From a virus, in IMG/VR virus record IMGVR_UViG_3300044950_000923, positions 1-20,764 of that record: a stretch of 20,764 nt of DNA; one strand, 5' to 3'. Both the position numbers and the translations under genes were made by a program. The notes under the pieces were generated by a model. It ran no database searches, had not been told where the DNA came from, and was given only the letters and a program-made list of their open reading frames with translations. Below are positions 1 to 5,698 of this stretch, piece after piece (positions within the stretch are counted from its first letter, which is position 1; every line of letters begins with the position of its first letter).

Positions 1-37
1 TATCACCTGCTGGTATTGTGTTTGGATTACGTAACAT
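1..37 (-). CDS. Start of a further gene, truncated by the window edge
   Basis: After the thioredoxin stop codon, an ATG at 37-35 opens a frame reading MLRNPNTIPAGD and running off the window. The 12-nt gap from the upstream stop and the A-rich leader match the spacing of other genes here. Only 12 residues are visible, so no function can be given. It could be chance, but the position just behind thioredoxin and the lack of any other frame favour a real gene. Confidence 0.45.
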   Translation of the reverse strand, partial: MLRNPNTIPAGD

Positions 38-49
38 TTGTTTTAGTTT

Positions 50-316
50 TTAGTTTAAAATAAATTCTTTTAATTCTTCTACTCCTAGTCTTCCGGATGC
101 AGCTTTTGGTTCTACTCCCTCTTGTACAACTACCGTATGAGGAATTCCTCTTACTCCGTATTCACCTGCTAAATTTTCAGGATCATTTTCAACATTAATT
201 TCTAAGAAAGTAATCTCATCACTTTCTAATTCTTCTCTCACTTGAGTAAAAGATGGTCCGTAGATCTTACAAGGTCCACACCAATCGGCGAAAAATTTAA
301 TTACCTGCTTTGCCAT
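50..316 (-). CDS. Thioredoxin-like protein (WCGPC active site)
   Basis: This 88-aa cytosolic protein has a minimal thioredoxin fold. The redox motif WCGPC lies at residues 12-16 after a short beta strand, and the cis-proline loop (GIPHT) lies near residue 57. Both are hallmarks of thioredoxins, which reduce disulfides by dithiol exchange. The likely partner is the phage class I ribonucleotide reductase encoded upstream at 8348-11044, whose C-terminal cysteine pair must be re-reduced each cycle; this is inference from family knowledge. It is shorter than bacterial thioredoxin (about 105-110 aa), as phage versions often are. Its start overlaps a 51-aa ORF. An AAGGAG Shine-Dalgarno-like site sits 4 nt before the ATG, unusually strong for this window, and supports this start. 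A glutaredoxin-type role is the main alternative. Confidence 0.93.
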   Translation of the reverse strand: MAKQVIKFFADWCGPCKIYGPSFTQVREELESDEITFLEINVENDPENLAGEYGVRGIPHTVVVQEGVEPKAASGRLGVEELKEFILN

Positions 317-452
317 ATGCTCCTTTTGATTTGTAGTGATCAGCTTTGCTGAATTTAGTTGATGATTGTTCTACGGCTTGTTTTGGACGGTTCAGTGTAG
401 GAATCCATTCCATTAGTTGAGTATAGATACTCTTTGCTGAATTTTTAGACAT
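297..452 (-). CDS. Small hypothetical protein (51 aa) overlapping the thioredoxin start
   Basis: An open frame from an ATG at 452 to a TAA at 297 fills the otherwise empty gap between two genes. It overlaps the thioredoxin start by 20 nt in another frame. The product begins MSKNSAKSIYTQLMEWIPTL and ends KSKGAYGKAGN; it is basic, hydrophilic and has no membrane segment or recognised domain. The leader is A/T-rich without a Shine-Dalgarno site, as for most genes here, and a promoter-like motif (476-505) lies just upstream. The thioredoxin Shine-Dalgarno site lies inside its 3' end, consistent with coupled translation. Function unknown. It is called from frame openness, the way it closes the gap and the upstream motif, not from homology. 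Confidence 0.55.
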   Translation of the reverse strand: MSKNSAKSIYTQLMEWIPTLNRPKQAVEQSSTKFSKADHYKSKGAYGKAGN

Positions 453-470
453 AAATTTGATTTTTGATTA

Positions 471-674
471 TTATTTAATATACGAAATTTCTTCCAGGTA
501 TCCAAGCATTATCTGATTATTTATTCTATTTTCCATAGTAACATAATCACCTACTTTGTCTACATATTTGAATTGCTGTATCTGAAAAACTTTAGAATCA
601 TTCACACAGGTTTCCTCCCACTTGTCTGTAAGTCGGTATGTCTTTCCTCTAAATTTAAAAGTGAATTCTTCCAT
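471..674 (-). CDS. Hypothetical protein, 67 aa
   Basis: This small soluble protein starts MEEFTFKFRGKTYRL and is rich in charged and aromatic residues, with no signal peptide or membrane helix. The N-terminus suggests an antiparallel beta pair, but I do not recognise a family. It has its own promoter-like element (680-709) directly before the ATG, leaving only a short leader. A second element of the same type lies in its last codons, apparently serving the next gene. It sits between the envelope-protein cluster and the thioredoxin end and could be an early small regulator; that is a guess from the promoter type only. Confidence 0.7.
   Translation of the reverse strand: MEEFTFKFRGKTYRLTDKWEETCVNDSKVFQIQQFKYVDKVGDYVTMENRINNQIMLGYLEEISYIK
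476..505 (-). promoter_or_regulatory. Promoter-like element, TTG-N20-TATATTA (copy a)
   Basis: On the minus strand TTG (505-503) is followed, exactly 20 nt later, by TATATTA (482-476), preceded by ATTTCG. It lies in the final codons of the 67-aa gene and about 24 nt upstream of the 51-aa ORF. The layout resembles the Bacteroidetes primary-sigma promoter (-33 TTTG, -7 TAnnTTTG). Five elements of the same form occur in this window. Confidence 0.6.
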
Positions 675-679
675 ATCTT

Positions 680-709
680 AAAGATACGAAATTTTTTACA
701 TTTCTCCAA
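680..709 (-). promoter_or_regulatory. Promoter-like element, TTG-N20-TATCTTT (copy b)
   Basis: TTG (709-707) and TATCTTT (686-680) are separated by exactly 20 nt. The -7-like box extends to TATCTTTA, seven of eight matches to TAnnTTTG. The 11-mer AAATTTCGTAT is shared exactly with copy a. It sits in the short gap before the gene starting at 674, so the mRNA leader would be only a few bases. Confidence 0.6.
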
Positions 710-1151
710 CAGCTTCTACTAAAGCTTTTTTAACTGCTCCTGAGAATGCAGTCTTGTTAAATGGTAAGTTATCGTCGTTCAAATCTAAGAATGTTGATTG
801 AACTGTTACGTTTGCTTCTCCTTGACCCCAGTATTCCTCTTTTCCTATTATAAGTCTTAATTTTACAATAGTAATTTTTTTAGTTTTAGAGAATGGACCT
901 AAAGATGTATTTGTGGAAGGTGCTTCAACTGATAGTACTTCTACTTCTACTGGAGTTCCATCTTCACATATGTCATGCTTTTCAGATAGAATTTCTTCTG
1001 TCATTTGTTTAATTCCGAATACAACTCTTTCTTTTTTCATTTCAGGTGCTTCAACTTGTGAAGACACTTTTGTTACTTTATAACATTCCTTAGTAGTTGT
1101 ATCAGCTGATACTAAAAATACTAATGCTAATAATAAAAATAATTTTTTCAT
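696..1151 (-). CDS. Small exported hypothetical protein
   Basis: This 151-aa protein has a clear signal peptide: a KK n-region, a Leu/Val-rich core and a likely cleavage after LVSA near residue 16. There is no lipobox cysteine. The mature part is predicted to be beta-rich with two cysteines (near residues 23 and 61) that could form a disulfide in the periplasm, and it ends in a short helix. I do not recognise the family. It is the last gene of a run of envelope proteins that includes a CsgG-like protein and a putative outer-membrane barrel, so a periplasmic accessory role is plausible by context only. It follows the 22-aa micro-ORF without a visible promoter. Confidence 0.75.
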   Translation of the reverse strand: MKKLFLLLALVFLVSADTTTKECYKVTKVSSQVEAPEMKKERVVFGIKQMTEEILSEKHDICEDGTPVEVEVLSVEAPSTNTSLGPFSKTKKITIVKLRLIIGKEEYWGQGEANVTVQSTFLDLNDDNLPFNKTAFSGAVKKALVEAVGEM

Positions 1152-1165
1152 AATACTAAACTGTT

Positions 1166-1234
1166 TTATCTTCCAAAAAGGAAATTTGATACCTTATCGT
1201 AAAACCTTTCAAATAATTGATTTAATTTTTTCAT
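1166..1234 (-). CDS. Candidate micro-ORF, 22 aa, amphipathic and basic
   Basis: ATG at 1234-1232, two bases after the stop of the barrel gene (TAA TT ATG), opens a 22-codon frame ending at TAA 1168-1166. The peptide MKKLNQLFERFYDKVSNFLFGR is Phe/Leu-rich and basic and could form an amphipathic helix. It occupies most of the 85-nt gap between two exported-protein genes. The tight coupling to the upstream stop is the main support; a chance ORF of this length is possible. Function unknown. Confidence 0.4.
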   Translation of the reverse strand: MKKLNQLFERFYDKVSNFLFGR

Positions 1235-1236
1235 AA

Positions 1237-2667
1237 TTAAAATGTCAATTTACCACCTGTTAATATTTGGTAATTTAAAAATTCTTTACCTGCTTCGTAT
1301 ACTCCTGTAAAACTTACATTAAACTTAAATGTCTTAGTTATTTTTAAATCCCATGAATTAAATGGTACTACTATTATGCCAGCATCCCACCATTTACCTT
1401 CGTAGAACTGAGTGAATGGAGAGTATACTCCTAATACAAGTACGCTAGTACTAACTCTATCGCTTAGTTTAAAACTACTATGTGCTCCACCTACAGCTGA
1501 TAGATTCAATAAAGCTCTTTCTCCCATTTTACCTGCTGTAAAATTGACACCAAACATTCCTGTTAGTTTGTTACTTACTTTATATGATTCTAATACTGTC
1601 GTTGTACTAAAGAAATTTTTATCAAAATCCATCATAATGGATTGAGCTCCTACTGTGTTTAATTTTTTAGATTTATTAATCCAGGATTTATAAAAAGTAA
1701 CATTTAAGTTATTAACTCCTGAGGTATAATTGAATAATACTCCTTTGATTCTAGTTCCTCTAGTATTGGCATGAGTTATACTTCCTACAAATCTAAAGTT
1801 CTGAGTTTGATCAGTATTGGCAATAGCTACTATATCTCCTGAGGCAATTAAACTTCCTACACTTTTAGCTGCATTATTAGATTTTTTACCACCGCCTGAT
1901 GTTCCTCCACCGCCTGAACTTCCTCCGTCAGATGATCCTCCATCTACAGAGTTGGATAAAGAGTTAGCTAAATTACTTCCTCCACCGCTTGAACCTTCTA
2001 CAGACGACTCAGACGATGAACCTCCTGTTGAAGCTGGTTGATTTGGACTTGTAGTTTCTCCTCCTTGTTGAGGTGTTCCTGTTGAAGATCCTGTAGGTGT
2101 TCCTCCAGAAGGGTTAGAAGTGGTTTGGCCTCCTTGACTTTGGTTACCTGTTGGGCTTGTTCCAGTAGTTCCTGTATTTGTTCCTGAATTGGTATTTGAA
2201 TCGGATTTTTTTTCATCTTTTGAGTTTTGGTTAGTACTACCTCCTTCACTTTGTGAAGAGTTTGTTACGCCTCCGGCTGTAGCTGTCATAGAGCTTCCCA
2301 TAGATCCTCCTATGGTCGCTATGGATTGAGCTACGTTTGTTACTGATATTACATTTGTAACAACAGTTAATGTGTTAGCAACTGTTACATTGGTTATACT
2401 ATTTACAATAGCTGTAGTTACTGATTCACAAGGTGAGTTTGAATTTTGTTGAGATACTAGAGTTATCCAGTTATCGAAGACTCCTGAGGAGAAGTCATTT
2501 GCAGAAAATGTATTATGGTTATCAAAGTAGTTTACCATTACATTTCCCCCAGCAGGTACGAATACGCTCTTGGATTGTAGTGTACACGGATCTGTATAGG
2601 TGTAGCTGTACTGGGCTGAAGCCTGTAGGAAAGCAAAGAATATAAATAAAGAAATCCATTTTTTCAT
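1237..2667 (-). CDS. Putative outer-membrane beta-barrel protein with long Gly/Ser/Thr linker
   Basis: This 476-aa protein has a signal peptide (residues 1-18, ending ASAQ). The N-terminal domain (about 19-110) includes a Val/Thr/Asn-rich stretch with repeated TNV units. A low-complexity Gly/Ser/Thr/Asn/Gln linker follows (about 125-265). The C-terminal part of about 200 residues has alternating polar/hydrophobic strands (such as NLNVTFYKSW and FKFNVSFTGVYEAG) and ends in a terminal Phe. A C-terminal aromatic after amphipathic strands is typical of outer-membrane barrels, so insertion in the host outer membrane is inferred. The start overlaps the stop of the CsgG-like gene in a TAATG junction, implying coupled translation and a shared job. 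I see no clear match to CsgF or any named porin. A secreted adhesin or virion protein is the alternative. Confidence 0.7.
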   Translation of the reverse strand: MKKWISLFIFFAFLQASAQYSYTYTDPCTLQSKSVFVPAGGNVMVNYFDNHNTFSANDFSSGVFDNWITLVSQQNSNSPCESVTTAIVNSITNVTVANTLTVVTNVISVTNVAQSIATIGGSMGSSMTATAGGVTNSSQSEGGSTNQNSKDEKKSDSNTNSGTNTGTTGTSPTGNQSQGGQTTSNPSGGTPTGSSTGTPQQGGETTSPNQPASTGGSSSESSVEGSSGGGSNLANSLSNSVDGGSSDGGSSGGGGTSGGGKKSNNAAKSVGSLIASGDIVAIANTDQTQNFRFVGSITHANTRGTRIKGVLFNYTSGVNNLNVTFYKSWINKSKKLNTVGAQSIMMDFDKNFFSTTTVLESYKVSNKLTGMFGVNFTAGKMGERALLNLSAVGGAHSSFKLSDRVSTSVLVLGVYSPFTQFYEGKWWDAGIIVVPFNSWDLKITKTFKFNVSFTGVYEAGKEFLNYQILTGGKLTF

Positions 2668-3380
2668 TAGTTCGGAAATATCCCCTTTTTAATCATTTTT
2701 GATACTACTCTTGAAGAGGCAGTTTCTAATGACTTTTTGGTAGATACTCCGATTGTTGATTGATTAAATTTAATATCGTCGAGTCCATCTAATAAGCTTG
2801 CCTTCTTCACTGTAACTGCTTCACCGGATCCTGATCCAGTAATTATTTCACCGCTCTGTGCATCCACAAATCTTACTTGTAACCCTAATATTGTTTTTTG
2901 TCTTATCTCAGCTCCAGAGGTTGAAACTTCTTCATCCTCACCTATGCTGAAATCATAGACTTCTATATAAACAAAATACTTTGCTAATATAACATTTCCT
3001 TTAACTTCTATTTTATTTTCTGATATACCCTTAGCTGAAGCTATGTGTTGAGCAATCATTTTTTGTTTTATTTCTTCTCTGTCTTCTGTAAACTTAAATC
3101 TATTTGTGGACTCTAAATACTCTAATACTATATTTGATACTCCTAAACCAACTCTTTTATCTTTTAGTTCAGGGTACATTTCATATAATTCCTCATTGAT
3201 ACCAATCTTAAGGATCTGAATAGGGATGACTATGTCTCCGCTATAATCAGATACAACCTCTAATGATTGCTTCTTTTCAAAATCGGCTTGGTAGACTTCA
3301 GTTTTAACAGACCCTACTTTTTGAGCAGAGCCTATTATGCTTGCTAATAAAAATAGTATAAATATTAATTTTCTTACCAT
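2667..3380 (-). CDS. CsgG-like protein (curli secretion pore family)
   Basis: I chose the ATG at 3380 because it forms a TAATG overlap with the preceding stop and gives a signal peptide beginning MVRKLIFILF and ending GSAQ; an ATG three codons upstream (3389) is possible. The 237-aa length is close to CsgG. Family-like features are the stretch IVLEYLESTNRFKFTEDREE (where the family has a short helix, then RF.v.ER), an alternating strand pair around YFVYIEVYDF, and LQVRFVDAQSGEIITGSG, matching the lRlvDa.TGeii pattern. CsgG forms a ring-shaped outer-membrane channel for curli subunits. Unlike Escherichia coli CsgG there is no lipobox cysteine, so it would not be lipid-anchored. No curli subunit repeats are evident nearby. 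From memory, CsgG-like genes have been reported in some marine phages, with lysis or exclusion proposed; I could not check this. Confidence 0.75.
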   Translation of the reverse strand: MVRKLIFILFLLASIIGSAQKVGSVKTEVYQADFEKKQSLEVVSDYSGDIVIPIQILKIGINEELYEMYPELKDKRVGLGVSNIVLEYLESTNRFKFTEDREEIKQKMIAQHIASAKGISENKIEVKGNVILAKYFVYIEVYDFSIGEDEEVSTSGAEIRQKTILGLQVRFVDAQSGEIITGSGSGEAVTVKKASLLDGLDDIKFNQSTIGVSTKKSLETASSRVVSKMIKKGIFPN

Positions 3381-4363
3381 TAGAACCAATTTCTTGGATT
3401 AGCTTTACTTTTTTCTATTGCTTTACCTGCATTATTAAGTGCATCTTGAGCTTCTCTTGCTTTTCTATCAAGTACGTCTTGAGCTTCTCTTGCTTGTCTT
3501 TCTAATTCTCTTTGAGCTGCTGCTGCTTCTTCAGCTAATCTTCTCTCAGTTGCTGCAGCTTGTTCTGCTAATACTCTAGCTGCTTCATCTGCTACACGTT
3601 TTGTTTCTGCTGCTGTTTCTTCTGCTACACGTTGTGCTTCAGCTGCTTCTTGAGATGCTAATAAATCTGCTGCTGCTTTAGCCGCTTCTTCTGCCGCTGC
3701 TTTAGCTGCTTCTACTTCATCCGATACATCTATAGTTACTGATGCGTCTACATCTACACCAACTAAAAGTGCTAATTCACCTTCAACTCCTAATGTGATA
3801 GCTCCATCATCGTAAGTAGCTCCACCTCCAACTTCTGCTCCTGCTTGTACCCCTACAGATACTCCTGCATTTGCTTCTGCTGATACATCACCTGATTGTG
3901 CTGTTACTCCTGCTTCTACTCCTACTGATGTTCCCACTGATGCTCCTGCGTTAGCTTCAGCTCCATGTTCTCCTATTGAAGCATTTGCTTCTACTCCTGC
4001 ATGTGCTTCTGCATATGCTCCGGCATGTACTCCTGCTGTTCCGTAATCAGTTTCTACTTCTGTTGAAGCTTCTACCTCTACTTTTACTTCAGCTGTTACT
4101 CCAGCTGATGCTGAAGCGTCATGTCCATCCCATCCTGCTTGTGCTTGTGCTTCTACTGATGCTTCTGCTGTAGCGTGTGCTTCTGAATTAATATCTACTC
4201 CTTCTACAACTTCGGTTGTATTTTCTACATTGGCATGAGCCTCGGCTGATACTCCGGCATTTGCTGATACTGATGTATCTGTTACTTCTGTTCCCGCGTG
4301 TGCTTCTGCTGATGCACCTGCTTGTTCGTTACCTACTACAACTCCGATTGTTTCGTCTGCCAT
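3380..4363 (-). CDS. Ala-rich EAHA-repeat protein with C-terminal coiled coil
   Basis: This 327-aa protein has no signal peptide and no cysteine. Residues 1 to about 200 are low-complexity Ala/Gly/Val/Glu with alternating small and beta-branched residues and recurring EAHA units (for example SAEAHAG and AYAEAHAG), as expected of a beta-rich repeat fold. Residues about 205-315 form a long Ala/Glu/Arg coiled coil (AAKAAAEEAAKAAADLL, then RVAEE- and QAREAQ-type heptads). The tail is NPRNWF. It is translationally coupled (TAATG) to the CsgG-like gene and follows two small membrane proteins. A fibrous or scaffold-like role linked to the envelope genes is suggested by context; a virion fibre is equally possible. 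I do not recognise a named family. Confidence 0.7.
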   Translation of the reverse strand: MADETIGVVVGNEQAGASAEAHAGTEVTDTSVSANAGVSAEAHANVENTTEVVEGVDINSEAHATAEASVEAQAQAGWDGHDASASAGVTAEVKVEVEASTEVETDYGTAGVHAGAYAEAHAGVEANASIGEHGAEANAGASVGTSVGVEAGVTAQSGDVSAEANAGVSVGVQAGAEVGGGATYDDGAITLGVEGELALLVGVDVDASVTIDVSDEVEAAKAAAEEAAKAAADLLASQEAAEAQRVAEETAAETKRVADEAARVLAEQAAATERRLAEEAAAAQRELERQAREAQDVLDRKAREAQDALNNAGKAIEKSKANPRNWF

Positions 4364-4365
4364 TT

Positions 4366-4635
4366 TTATTTATTTTTTTGTATTAATAAATCTTCTATAT
4401 ACTTTTCTCTTTGATCTGTTAAATCTTTTACTCTTTCTAATAAAATTGCTTTATCTTCTTTAGTAGTTTCCTCAATATAAGCCTTTTGAGCCTCATAGAG
4501 TTTTTGCCAATAGGCAACTCTTTCTTCCATCATCACTCCCTGGTACCAGATTATTCCTACCATAACTATTATAGTAAAAGACTGTTCCTTTAGTTTAGAC
4601 AGGAATGTATCCATGAACCCTTTTGTCTCTTCCAT
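4366..4635 (-). CDS. Single-pass membrane protein with C-terminal coiled coil
   Basis: The 89-aa product has a short N-terminal segment, one hydrophobic helix (SFTIIVMVGIIWYQGVMM, about residues 19-36) and a charged coiled-coil tail to the C-terminus. This topology, an inner-membrane anchor with a coiled coil, is that of inner-membrane spanins and also of many small phage membrane proteins. No partner lipoprotein (outer spanin) is evident. It is packed between the other small membrane-protein gene (3 nt upstream) and the EAHA-repeat gene (2 nt downstream), so the three are probably co-translated. Spanin or holin-accessory function is a possibility, not a finding. Confidence 0.65.
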   Translation of the reverse strand: MEETKGFMDTFLSKLKEQSFTIIVMVGIIWYQGVMMEERVAYWQKLYEAQKAYIEETTKEDKAILLERVKDLTDQREKYIEDLLIQKNK

Positions 4636-4638
4636 CTA

Positions 4639-4962
4639 TTACCAAGATTCTTTTTGAGCAGGAGCTGGTGCTGGTGCTGCTTGTTGAACTGGAGCAGGAG
4701 CGGCTTTAGCTGAATTAGAGTTGTTTGATTGTTGTTTTTGTTGGTTGGTGTTGTTGTTCTCCAAATTAACATTAATGACAGGTGCTGCTGCTGGTGCTGG
4801 TGCTACTTGTTCTGTTTTCACTTCTTCTTTATCTTCTGAGTGACCTCCGAATAAAGTTGTTGATACCCAAATACCTGCTCCACCGATTACTGTAGTTAGA
4901 GTTCCGATTAAGGTTTTTTTCAATCCTGATAATCCACCTTCGTTGTTTGTTTCTTCTGACAT
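4639..4962 (-). CDS. Small membrane protein with Ala/Pro/Gln/Asn-rich tail (holin-like candidate)
   Basis: This 107-aa protein has a polar N-terminus, one Gly-rich hydrophobic segment (TLIGTLTTVIGGAGIWVSTTL, about residues 17-37) and a disordered tail with APAPAA and QQA tracts and an Asn/Gln run, ending KESW. It is 3 nt from its neighbours on both sides. The single Gly-rich membrane segment with a hydrophilic tail would fit a holin-like or membrane-scaffold protein, but no diagnostic motif is present. Its tail composition resembles that of the neighbouring Ala-rich repeat protein. Function not recognised. Confidence 0.6.
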   Translation of the reverse strand: MSEETNNEGGLSGLKKTLIGTLTTVIGGAGIWVSTTLFGGHSEDKEEVKTEQVAPAPAAAPVINVNLENNNTNQQKQQSNNSNSAKAAPAPVQQAAPAPAPAQKESW

Positions 4963-4965
4963 AGC

Positions 4966-5697
4966 TTATTTTTTTATTACTTTAAATGTTTTTGCGAAGT
5001 TCTTACTTCTTATATTTAATAAATAGTTACCACTTGGGTAAGCAGTTAGATCTCCATAAGTAGTATTCGGTCCTTTTGCAAAACGTTCTTTCTTTATACT
5101 TAGTTGATTTCCTCCCATGTCGTAAACTGCAATTTCATAATCTCCACTCACTGGTAAAGACATCTCCATTGTTATAATTCCATCTGTAGGTACTGGATAT
5201 ACTTTTCCGTGAATTCCATCTTCATCTAAAGGAGCTGCATACCTATTATAGTTGATATAACCATCTGTATTAGTTACAGCGATATCCCACCCTTGTACAT
5301 TTCCAGCTGTCTTTCTTCCTACGGTTATAGGAGTTGTAGTCCAGTTAGGATTAAGTACTGTAAATTTTAATATGAATAATTCTGTTGGAGCTGTTACAGT
5401 ATGCTGTCCATGTGTTCTATCATATCCTCCCCATCTTACTTTTCCACTTCCGGTATCCATTGTATAGGTTAACCAGGTTTGTGCTTTTTCAGATAAAATT
5501 ATTTCTGAGAATTGTAAAATGCTTTGATCGTAATTTAAAGCAAATTCTAAACTCCCTACTGCATTTCCATTTGTTAGAATAGCTACAGGTAGATCTATGG
5601 TATTAGACGGAGACACTGTAATCCCAGGCACTTGAAATTGTACCTGGGAATAGAGTGAATTTATTGATAACAGTGCTATGATTATATAGCGTAGCAT
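4966..5697 (-). CDS. Exported cohesin-like protein with type IX secretion C-terminal sorting domain
   Basis: The 243-aa product has a signal peptide (MLRYIIIALLSINSLYSQ, residues 1-18). A cohesin-like beta-sandwich follows (about 20-150: IDLPVAILTNGNAVGSLEF, then ALNYDQSILQF), as in cohesin and related Bacteroidetes domains. Residues about 160-243 match a Por/type IX secretion sorting domain: VYPVPTDGIITMEM, YEIAVYDMGGNQL, YPSGNYLLNI and a basic end KTFKVIKK. In Bacteroidetes this domain directs export across the outer membrane and surface anchoring, so the protein should use the host's T9SS. It starts one base after the stop of a second cohesin-like gene. Phage genes with this sorting signal seem unusual. 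The sorting domain is the surer call; cohesin-like is from pattern only. Confidence 0.85.
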   Translation of the reverse strand: MLRYIIIALLSINSLYSQVQFQVPGITVSPSNTIDLPVAILTNGNAVGSLEFALNYDQSILQFSEIILSEKAQTWLTYTMDTGSGKVRWGGYDRTHGQHTVTAPTELFILKFTVLNPNWTTTPITVGRKTAGNVQGWDIAVTNTDGYINYNRYAAPLDEDGIHGKVYPVPTDGIITMEMSLPVSGDYEIAVYDMGGNQLSIKKERFAKGPNTTYGDLTAYPSGNYLLNIRSKNFAKTFKVIKK

Positions 5698-5698
5698 A

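Noticed and set aside
1817-2041. Plus-strand proline-rich ORF of 74 aa
   Set aside because: It is the mirror of the Gly/Ser-rich linker of the barrel gene; low-complexity coding DNA leaves the opposite frame open.
1998-2249. Minus-strand Gln/Leu-rich ORF inside the same linker
   Set aside because: A different frame of the same repeat; no start context and amino-acid make-up explained by the repeat.
2641-3364. TATAAATA on the plus strand at 2641 and 3357 as T4 late promoters
   Set aside because: Both lie in signal-peptide codons (Phe-Ile runs) and face no gene; explained by coding sequence.
3976-4173. Plus-strand Leu-rich ORF that looks like a membrane protein
   Set aside because: Antisense of the EAHA repeats; Ala/Glu/His codons read as Leu on the other strand.
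3380-4363. EAHA repeats as a DNA-level tandem repeat or CRISPR-like array
   Set aside because: The repeats are imperfect, of varying spacing and coding; no conserved direct repeat with unique spacers.
4590-4772. Minus-strand 60-aa ORF rich in Thr/Gln
   Set aside because: Overlaps two better-supported small membrane-protein genes in another frame and arises from the Ala/Pro/Gln tail.
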